Shown here: in pieces, positions 58,464 through 64,000 of the stretch
Numbering within the stretch: the stretch's first letter is position 1
Layout of the letters: every line of letters begins with the position of its first letter
DNA from: Streptomyces sp. NRRL F-2664
GTDB lineage: Bacteria > Actinomycetota > Actinomycetes > Streptomycetales > Streptomycetaceae
Assembly: GCF_000719345.1 (NCBI RefSeq)
Contig: NZ_JOFX01000003.1
Location: forward strand, 1-64,000
Length of the DNA: 64,000 nucleotides
Direction of reading: 5' to 3'
Position numbers and translations under genes: made by a program
The notes under the pieces: generated by a model
Told to the model about the DNA's origin: nothing
Databases searched by the model: none
What the model saw: only the letters and a program-made list of their open reading frames with translations

Positions 58464-59684
58464 TCAGCCGCCCGGCTCGAAGGTGACCGGGAGGCTCAGG
58501 GGGCCGCGCAGTGCGCCGGGGCGCCAGCGGATCTCGTCCGGATCCACGGCGAGTGCGAGCCCCGGGAGCCGGCGCAGCGCGGTGCCGATGGCGATGTGCC
58601 CCTCCAGGCGGGCCAACGGGGCGCCCAGGCAGTAGTGGATGCCGTGCCCGAACGCGAGGTGGGCGTTGTCCCGGCGGGTGACGTCCAGGCGGTCGGGGTC
58701 CGGGAAGCGGGCCGGGTCGCGGTCGGCGACGGCCGAGGCGATCAGGACCGTCGCACCGCTCGGGACGCTCACGCCCGCGATCTCGATGTCCTCGCGGGCG
58801 AAGCGGGCGATGCCGGGGTTGACGGGGCCGTCGTAGCGGAGGAACTCCTCGATCGCGCCGTCCAGGAGTTCCGGGTCGGCGCGCAGGAGGTCGAGCTGGC
58901 CGGGGTGGGCGAGGAGCATCGCGATGCCGCCGCTGATCAGGTTGACCGTGGTGATGTAGCCGGCGGCCAGCAGCAGGAACACCATGGCGATGAGCTCGTC
59001 CTCGTTCAGCCGCTGCTCCTCGTCCCGGGCCGTGATCAGGCCGCTGAGCAGGTCGTCGCCGGGGTGGGCCCGTTTGGCGCGGATGAGGTCGGTGACGTAG
59101 GCGCGCATGTGCTGCCAGGCCTCGTTCACGACGGCCATGTCCGGGGGCTCCGCGCCGCGCATGGTCATGCGGTCGGTCCAACGCTGGAATTCGTGGCGGT
59201 CGTCCACCGGCACGCCGAGCAGTTCTCCGATGACCGTGACGGGCAGCGGCAGGGCGAAGTCCGCCACGAGGTCGGCCCGGCCGGCCGGCACGACCGCGTC
59301 GAGCAGGCCGTCCGTGACGGCCTGGATCCGGGGCCGCATCCCGGCGACCCGGCGGGCGGTGAACGCCTTGGAGACCAGGCGGCGCAGCCGGGTGTGGTCG
59401 GGCGGATCGCTGCGCAGCATGTTGCTCAGCATCGATTCCCGCTCGGTCTGCGGCAGTTGGGCGAGCAGCCTCGGGTCGGAGGCGTCACGCACGTCGCTGC
59501 TCAGGCGGGGGTCGGACAGGGCGGCGAGCGCGTCCTCGTAGCGGGTGACGAGCCAGGCGTCCAGGCCGCCCGCGAGGACGACGCGGCGTACGGGACCCTC
59601 CTCGCGCAGCTCCCGGTAGAGCGGGAACGGGTCGGCGAGGAAGGCCGGGTCGGCGTAGGGAAGAAGGACCGGCCGCTCACTCAT
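58464..59684 (-). CDS. Cytochrome P450
   Basis: A 406-residue bacterial cytochrome P450. The heme ligand is Cys352 in FGHGIHYCLGAPLAR and the ExxR pair is Glu280/Arg283. The I-helix oxygen-activation motif reads AGYITT (241-246): the usual acidic residue before the Thr is Ile, which may alter proton delivery. The protein looks like a CYP105/107-type small-molecule hydroxylase. No ferredoxin or reductase gene is adjacent, and no biosynthetic cluster surrounds it, so a detoxification role is possible. GGGAGG precedes the ATG at 59684. Confidence 0.9.
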   Translation of the reverse strand: MSERPVLLPYADPAFLADPFPLYRELREEGPVRRVVLAGGLDAWLVTRYEDALAALSDPRLSSDVRDASDPRLLAQLPQTERESMLSNMLRSDPPDHTRLRRLVSKAFTARRVAGMRPRIQAVTDGLLDAVVPAGRADLVADFALPLPVTVIGELLGVPVDDRHEFQRWTDRMTMRGAEPPDMAVVNEAWQHMRAYVTDLIRAKRAHPGDDLLSGLITARDEEQRLNEDELIAMVFLLLAAGYITTVNLISGGIAMLLAHPGQLDLLRADPELLDGAIEEFLRYDGPVNPGIARFAREDIEIAGVSVPSGATVLIASAVADRDPARFPDPDRLDVTRRDNAHLAFGHGIHYCLGAPLARLEGHIAIGTALRRLPGLALAVDPDEIRWRPGALRGPLSLPVTFEPGG

Positions 59685-59895
59685 CGTGCCTCCCGGAATA
59701 CGTGGCCCTCTGTATGGGAAGCGAGGATATGCGCCCGAGTCTCTATGAATGCTGCTTTTCGGTCATGGCGGACGAGCCGTGACTTCGTCCCGACGGCCGG
59801 TCGACCGGCCACGCGACCGGCACGGCTGACGGTCGGTCGATTTCGGGTGGACGGGTGATCTGGGCCAAGCCCCCTGCGGAAAGTATGATCAAGAA

Positions 59896-60432
59896 ATGGC
59901 TGACATGACCGAAACTACGCCCGGCTGGCTGAGTAGTGACGAGCTGAGCATGGCCAGGGCCCAGATGCCGATCCTGTACGTCGAGGCCGTTCCCGTGCGC
60001 GTGAACGACACCGGCGAAGTCACCAGTATCGGGCTGCTCCTGCGGATCGGCGCGGACGGGACGATGAGCCGGGCTCTGGTGTCCGGCCGGGTCATGCACC
60101 ACGAGCGGATCCGCGACGCCCTGCTGCGCCACCTGGAGAAGGACCTCGGGCCGGTGGCCCTGCCCCTGGTCCCGGCGTCCCTCCAGCCGTTCACCGTGGC
60201 GGAGTACTTCCCCACCGCCGGTATCACCCCGTTCCACGACCCCCGCCAGCACGCCGTGTCCCTCGCCTACGTCGTGCCGGTCACGGGTGACTGCCGACCG
60301 CGGCAGGACGCCCTGGACCTGGTCTGGTTCAGCCCGCAGGAGGCGGCCTCACCGGCCGTGCAGGGCGAGATGCCGGGCGGCCACGCGGTGCTGCTGAAGC
60401 AGGCCCTCGCACACGTGGGACACGCGTACTGA
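59896..60432 (+). CDS. NUDIX/DUF4916 family hydrolase
   Basis: A 178-residue protein matching the actinobacterial DUF4916 group, which has a NUDIX-like fold. WLSSDELSMARAQMPILYVEAVPVRV, GLLLRIGADGTMSRALVSGRVMHHER and ISPV-like LVWFSPQEA are visible. A canonical NUDIX box with GX5EX7REUXEEXGU is not present in readable form, so activity is uncertain. It stands between the P450 and a TetR/SDR pair, convergent with the TetR gene. A TGATCAAGAA tract lies directly before the ATG at 59896, and no clear Shine-Dalgarno is seen. Confidence 0.7.
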   Translation: MADMTETTPGWLSSDELSMARAQMPILYVEAVPVRVNDTGEVTSIGLLLRIGADGTMSRALVSGRVMHHERIRDALLRHLEKDLGPVALPLVPASLQPFTVAEYFPTAGITPFHDPRQHAVSLAYVVPVTGDCRPRQDALDLVWFSPQEAASPAVQGEMPGGHAVLLKQALAHVGHAY

Positions 60433-60451
60433 AACCGCGCCGCGCCCGCGG

Positions 60452-61048
60452 TCAGCGGATCTCGGCCGGGGCCGGGGCGAAGTTCGTGAGGATCAGCAGC
60501 GTGTCGACGAGTTCCTCGGCGGGCGCCCCGGTCGCCAGGCGGCGCAGCTGCTGGCCGAACACCAGGGCCACGGCGACGCCGGCCAGGCGCTCGGGGTCCG
60601 GCACGCCCAGCTGGGTCAGGATCCTGGCGGCCAGCAGGTCGTAGGCGGCGAAGCAGTCGGCCGCGGCGGCGCGCAGCCGCTCGTCGCGGCCGGCCTGGAC
60701 GTACAGCTCGAAGGGCGCGATGTGGCGGCTGTCGAAGGCGTTGCCGCCGGCGACCCGGGCCACCACCTCGGCCGCCCGGCCGATGTCGAAGGGCTCGTCG
60801 GAGCATTCGTCGGCGAGCTCGGTGAAGTGCCGGGTCTCCTCGGCCACGAAGTGCAGCAGGCTCTCGCGCAACAGCTCGTGCTGGGTGGCGAAGTGGTAGG
60901 TGACGGAGCCCAGTGAGACCGCCGCCTCCTTGGCGATCCGCCGGTTGGTGACGGCCGCGATGCCGTCCTGCCCGATGATCCGCAGCACGGCGTCGATGAT
61001 GCTCTGGCGGGTGGCGGAAGCGTGGGGCATGTCCGCATTCTGCCCCAT
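60452..61048 (-). CDS. TetR family regulator of the divergent SDR gene
   Basis: A 198-residue TetR protein. The HTH is in ATRQSIIDAVLRIIGQDGIAAVTNRRIAKEAAVSLGSVTYHF, at the very N-terminus. The C-terminal part is the usual ligand-binding bundle. The ATG at 61048 (MGQNADMPHAS) is used; the ATG at 61030 is equally possible. It is divergent from the SDR gene, with a perfect 20-bp palindrome over the shared promoter. It is thus predicted to repress the SDR gene and itself. Confidence 0.85.
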   Translation of the reverse strand: MGQNADMPHASATRQSIIDAVLRIIGQDGIAAVTNRRIAKEAAVSLGSVTYHFATQHELLRESLLHFVAEETRHFTELADECSDEPFDIGRAAEVVARVAGGNAFDSRHIAPFELYVQAGRDERLRAAAADCFAAYDLLAARILTQLGVPDPERLAGVAVALVFGQQLRRLATGAPAEELVDTLLILTNFAPAPAEIR

Positions 61049-61099
61049 CGGCCCCGCCGCCGGCCCTCGGGGGGCGGGGCGCCGAGGGCGGATGGGGTG

Positions 61100-61144
61100 T
61101 GGACAAGCAACCGCGCGATCCCTACTGTTCGTTCGAACGAACAG
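61100..61144 (+). promoter_or_regulatory. SDR promoter overlapped by a perfect 20-bp TetR operator
   Basis: TGGACA (61100-61105), 17-nt spacer, TACTGT (61123-61128). The palindrome CTGTTCGTTCGAACGAACAG (61125-61144) covers the end of the -10 box and the expected start point near 61135, an ideal position for repression. The nested GTTC/GAAC repeats make it symmetric at two registers. Confidence 0.7.
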
Positions 61145-61178
61145 CTGGTGAACGCCGAGACGCCGTACGGGAGTCGTC

Positions 61179-61970
61179 GTGGAGATGTCGGGATCTAATG
61201 TTCTGCTCACCGGGGCCACGGGAGGCATCGGCGCCGCCCTGGCCGCGCGCCTGACGGCGCAAGGGGCCCGTCTCACCGTGACCGGCCGGCAGGAGGCCGC
61301 CCTGAAGGCCGCGGCGGAGTCCTGCGGGGCGCGGACCGTCGTCGCCGATCTGGCCGTCCGGTCGGACGTCGTGCGCCTCGCCGAATCCTGTACCGAGTCG
61401 GACGTCCTCGTCGCGAACGCCGCCCTGCCCGCCAGTGGCGACCTGCTCGACTACACCGAGGAACAGCTCGACCGCGCCCTGGACGTCAACCTGCGGGCGC
61501 CCGTGCTGTTGTCGCGGCTCCTCGCGGAGCACATGGTGGCGCGCGGCCGCGGACACATCGTGCTGGTCGGCTCCATCTCGGGCAAGGCGGCGACCAGGTC
61601 GACGTCCCTGTACAACGCCACGAAGTTCGGGCTGCGCGGCTTCGCCCTCGCCCTGCGCCAGGAGTTGCGGGGCACGGGGGTGGGCGTCTCCCTGGTCCAG
61701 CCCGGATTCGTCCGCGATGCCGGGATGTTTGCGGCCACCGGCGCCGCGACCCCCAACGGCATCAGGACCGTCACGCCCGGACAGGTCGCCGAGGGCGTCG
61801 TACGGGCCGTGCGCCGTGACCTGTGCGAGGTCAACGTCGCACCGTTGGAGCTGCGGCTGCTGAGCGCCGTCGCAGGGCAGTTCCCCGGGTTCGCCGAGCG
61901 GATCCAGGCCCGGACGGACATCGACGGCTCCGTCCGGCAGATCGTCGACGCCCAGCGCTCACGCCGCTGA
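61179..61970 (+). CDS. Short-chain dehydrogenase/reductase
   Basis: A 263-residue classical SDR. The cofactor motif is VLLTGATGGIGAALAARL, the second is LVANAALPASG (NAA variant of NAG), and the active-site Tyr/Lys lie in STSLYNATKFGLRGFAL (Y-x-x-x-K). A catalytic Ser is in VGSISGKAATRS. It oxidises or reduces an alcohol/ketone with NAD(P). The GTG at 61179 has GGGAG 6 nt upstream. It is repressed, by inference, by the divergent TetR protein. Confidence 0.9.
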   Translation: MEMSGSNVLLTGATGGIGAALAARLTAQGARLTVTGRQEAALKAAAESCGARTVVADLAVRSDVVRLAESCTESDVLVANAALPASGDLLDYTEEQLDRALDVNLRAPVLLSRLLAEHMVARGRGHIVLVGSISGKAATRSTSLYNATKFGLRGFALALRQELRGTGVGVSLVQPGFVRDAGMFAATGAATPNGIRTVTPGQVAEGVVRAVRRDLCEVNVAPLELRLLSAVAGQFPGFAERIQARTDIDGSVRQIVDAQRSRR

Positions 61971-62017
61971 GGGCCTCTCGCGCTCCCGTCCGTCCCCGGG
62001 AGCATGCGCACGGTCCC

Positions 62018-62305
62018 GGCCCCCGCACCTCGCACCTCTTGCCCGACGTCCGCATCGCGGGAACGCCCGACGGCGGGGCGCAGGTCGTGGCGGTCGGGCT
62101 CGACGGGCGGATCTGGCACAACGTCAGGCGGCCGGACGGGTCCTGGACCCCGGCCGGCCGGGTACCCGGCCCGGACGGCAGGGACCCCTTCCCCGCGGGC
62201 CAGGTCCACATCACCGCCCTCCGCGACGGCACCACGCACGTGTCGGCCATCAGCGCCGGCCAGGGAGCTCTTCCGGGACCGGGCCGGGGCGGCCGCCCTG
62301 CGTGA
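62018..62305 (+). pseudogene. Remnant of a lectin/beta-propeller-like gene
   Basis: A frame without a credible start reads LLPDVRIAGTPDGGAQVVAVGLDGRIWHNVRRPDGSWTPAG and later GQVHITALRDGTTHVSAISAG. The Asp-Gly-x-Ile-Trp-His-Asn and DGSW words are the repeat units of tectonin/fucose-lectin-type beta-propellers. Only about one and a half blades are present, followed by Pro/Gly-rich nonsense and a stop. It is probably a decayed fragment of an exported sugar-binding protein gene. Confidence 0.4.
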
Positions 62306-62319
62306 TGCCGGCGGTCCGG

Positions 62320-63486
62320 TCACTGCTGCCGCAGGGTCGTGACCAGGTCGCGCGGCAGACCGTGGGTGTCGTGGAGGTAGTGGAAGTCCTCCGTGGTCAG
62401 CGGGCCGCGGAAGCGGGGGCGGGCGAGCACCTGCCGGCCGCGGTCGAGGAGGCGGCGGAAGCGGTGTTCCTCCTCGCGGAGCAGCCGGAGCACCTCCTGC
62501 GGCGGCGTGTCCTGGCGGAAGTGGTCCAGGGTGTGCCGGACCAGCTCCCCCGGCAGGTCCCCGAGGCCGCGCGAGGGATCGTCCCGCCAGAGCACGGTGA
62601 GCAGCCGGCGCACCAGCCGGCGCAGTACGTAGCCGCGTCCGTCGGCGGTCGGGCGTACGCCGTCGCCGAGGACCACGACGGCCGAGCGGAGGTGGTCGGA
62701 CACGATGCGCAGGGAGGTCTCGTCCAGCTGCCACAGGGGCGGTACGAGGCGGCGCCAGGGTTCGAAGACGTCGCAGTCGAATACGGACGGCTTGCCCTGG
62801 AGCAGCGAGGCGAGGCGCTCCAGGCCGAGCCCGGTGTCGACGTTGCGCCGGGGCAGGGGTACGAGGGAGCCGTCGTCGAGCCGGCGGTGGGTCATGGTCA
62901 CGTGGTTCCACACCTCCACCCAGCGGTCGTCGCGGGTGGGGGTCGACCGGGGCGGGCCGTCGCCGCTCCAGAGGAAGATCTCCGAGTCGGGGCCGCAGGG
63001 GCCGACGGGGCCGTTGGACCACCAGTTGGCGTCGGCGGTGGCTTCCACGGGGACGCCCAGGTCCTGCCACAGCCGGAGGGAAGCGGTGTCCGGACCGGTC
63101 CGGTCGTCGCCGGCGTGGACGGTGGCGTGCAGCAGGCCGGGATCGACTCCGAGTCCCTCGGTGAGCAGCCCGTATCCCCAGTCGAGGCTGCGTGGTCCGT
63201 CGTAGTCGCCGAGCGACCATGTGCCGAGCATCTCGAAGACCGTCAGGTGCGTGGCGTCGCCGACCTCCTGCAGGTCCGTGGTGCGCAGGCAGCGCTGGAC
63301 GCCGACCAGCCGCCCGCCCCCCGGATGGGGTCGGCCCTCCAGGTACGGGGTGAGGGGGTGCATGCCGGAGGTGGTGAAGAGCACGGGGTCGCCGGGCGGG
63401 GGCAGGAGCGTCGAGCCGACGATGCGGCGGTGGCCGCGCTCCTCGAAGTAGTCGACAAAGGTGGTGACCAGGTGGTCGGTGTTCAT
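62320..63486 (-). CDS. Truncated alanyl-tRNA synthetase paralogue lacking the editing and C-Ala domains
   Basis: A 388-residue protein equal to the class II catalytic core and part of the tRNA-recognition domain of AlaRS. Family motifs appear in order: FTTSGMHPLTPYLEG, TVFEMLGTWSLGDYDG (motif 2 region), SNGPVGPCGPDSEIF, LGLERLASLLQG (motif 3) and RPTADGRGYVLRRLVRRLL. It ends soon after DFHYLHDTHGLPRDLV, where normal AlaRS continues into editing and oligomerisation domains. The housekeeping enzyme is about 890 residues. Stand-alone cores are known as tRNA-dependent or amino-acid-activating enzymes in natural-product pathways, or as resistance copies. AAGGAG precedes the ATG at 63486. Confidence 0.85.
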   Translation of the reverse strand: MNTDHLVTTFVDYFEERGHRRIVGSTLLPPPGDPVLFTTSGMHPLTPYLEGRPHPGGGRLVGVQRCLRTTDLQEVGDATHLTVFEMLGTWSLGDYDGPRSLDWGYGLLTEGLGVDPGLLHATVHAGDDRTGPDTASLRLWQDLGVPVEATADANWWSNGPVGPCGPDSEIFLWSGDGPPRSTPTRDDRWVEVWNHVTMTHRRLDDGSLVPLPRRNVDTGLGLERLASLLQGKPSVFDCDVFEPWRRLVPPLWQLDETSLRIVSDHLRSAVVVLGDGVRPTADGRGYVLRRLVRRLLTVLWRDDPSRGLGDLPGELVRHTLDHFRQDTPPQEVLRLLREEEHRFRRLLDRGRQVLARPRFRGPLTTEDFHYLHDTHGLPRDLVTTLRQQ

Positions 63487-63609
63487 GGGGTGGCTCCTTC
63501 GCATCACAGCGGGAAGGGCACCGGAGAACGGACCGTGGGGTCTCCGGCCGGGCGGGGAGGCCACGGCACGGCCGACGAACCGTTTCCGGTCGCCGGGGAG
63601 GGGAGAAGG

Positions 63610-63678
63610 TCAGACGGCGGCAACCGGCGAGCTGGTCGCTCGCGCGGTCGCGGTGGTACGGGGGCCGTTGACGTTCAT
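63610..63678 (-). CDS. Tiny Ala/Thr-rich ORF upstream of the AlaRS paralogue
   Basis: A 22-residue frame, MNVNGPRTTATARATSSPVAAV, with no Shine-Dalgarno but with TACCGT ending 6 nt before the ATG at 63678, so a leaderless transcript is plausible. It ends 120 nt before the AlaRS-like start. Five of 22 residues are Ala and five Thr. It could be an attenuation leader sensing charged tRNA, a precursor peptide, or a chance frame; the evidence is positional only. Confidence 0.35.
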   Translation of the reverse strand: MNVNGPRTTATARATSSPVAAV

Positions 63679-63748
63679 GCGGCAACGGTAGCCCGTCCGA
63701 TCCGTCGGGGCACGCGCTTTTCGCCCGCCCCGACGTATGCGGAATCCA

Positions 63749-64000
63749 TCAGTCCGTCGTCTCGCCGGGCGGCCGGGGCTCGGCCCGCATCAGGAGGTGC
63801 CCCCGGCGGAAGCGCTCCTGCGCGCCGGGCTCGCGCAGCATCCGCCCGACCTCGGTGAAGCCGGCTTCCCGGGCCAGCCGGGCGAGTTCGTCGATCGGCC
63901 ACCGGTAGGCGGTGGTCACCTTGTGGTCGAAGGCCGCCACCGGGCCGCCTTCGGACTCGAAGAAGGCCAGCAGGAGCGGACTGCCCGGAGCGAGCACCCT
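63749..64000 (-). CDS. SAM-dependent methyltransferase, C-terminal part at the window edge
   Basis: The last 83 residues of a protein that continues beyond the window. VLAPGSPLLLAFFESEGG is the strand 5/6 region of class I methyltransferases (the LKPGG-type turn), followed by HKVTTAYRWPIDELARLAREAGFTEVGRMLREP, the usual C-terminal helix and strand. The SAM-binding motif itself lies outside. The substrate is unknown. It is upstream of the tiny ORF and AlaRS-like gene on the same strand, separated from them by 70 nt or more, and so may be co-transcribed. Confidence 0.75.
   Translation of the reverse strand, partial: RVLAPGSPLLLAFFESEGGPVAAFDHKVTTAYRWPIDELARLAREAGFTEVGRMLREPGAQERFRRGHLLMRAEPRPPGETTD

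Noticed and set aside
60434..60452. ACCGCG/CGCGGT hairpin between the NUDIX and TetR genes
   Set aside because: Stem of six pairs only, likely by chance in such GC-rich DNA.

Overview
The window reads as chromosomal DNA of a Streptomyces or a close relative. Base composition is very GC-rich with G/C in nearly every third codon position, GTG starts are frequent, and GTGA/ATGA stop-start overlaps are common. Typical actinobacterial markers are present: two WhiB-like proteins, a mycothione reductase, a DinB-type mycothiol-dependent-like enzyme, a class E/F sortase, type VII secretion-associated proteins and a Ser/Thr kinase fused to a substrate-binding domain. I see no tRNA or rRNA gene, CRISPR array, insertion sequence, prophage or replication origin. 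Nearly all genes are intact single-copy accessory genes in short operons.

Layout. 1-615: no convincing gene, with a sharp strand-composition switch. 616-4440: small proteins, a DUF4232 secreted protein and a Ser/Thr kinase broken by one in-frame TAA. 4922-7804: a three-gene type VII-like cluster (helical protein, DUF1023-type hydrolase, lipoprotein). 7864-11784: a degenerate caspase-like protein divergent from a kinase/substrate-binding fusion. 11881-16056: mycothione reductase, DinB-like enzyme, DoxX, GNAT and a WhiB. 16209-18636: an overlapping run of a ribosome-inactivating-protein homologue, a CHRD-like secreted protein and a sortase. 18890-22422: a two-gene molybdenum hydroxylase. 23897-27423: an M20 amidohydrolase behind a tiny coupled ORF, then an FMN reductase/LLM monooxygenase pair. 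29325-36690: a complete osmoprotectant operon (aldehyde dehydrogenase, choline oxidase-like enzyme, ABC transporter ATPase, double permease and binding protein). 37014-40737: second WhiB, Ohr, AraC and DJ-1 proteins. 40861-50436: secreted amidohydrolase, a TetR/NmrA-like operon with tandem operators, a cysteine-rich secreted protein, GtrA, an RNB ribonuclease, emfourin, a glycosyltransferase and a hydrolase. 50588-61970: several regulator/enzyme pairs (SufR-like HTH with DUF3291, MarR with Old Yellow Enzyme, AraC next to P450, TetR with SDR). 62320-64000: a truncated alanyl-tRNA synthetase paralogue, a tiny upstream ORF and the end of a methyltransferase.

The most interesting signals are the ricin/Shiga-type N-glycosidase homologue at 17908-18636, the editing-less AlaRS paralogue at 62320-63486 with a 22-codon ORF upstream, the kinase stopped exactly at the Tyr of its GTPGY motif, the pseudo-caspase, and a set of readable promoter/operator layouts. 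In one of these an operator and a -35 box are embedded in the last codons of the regulator gene. At least six genes lack a Shine-Dalgarno and have a TAnnnT box 6-7 nt before the start codon, which suggests leaderless transcripts. Family names come from recognising motifs by eye; no database search was run.
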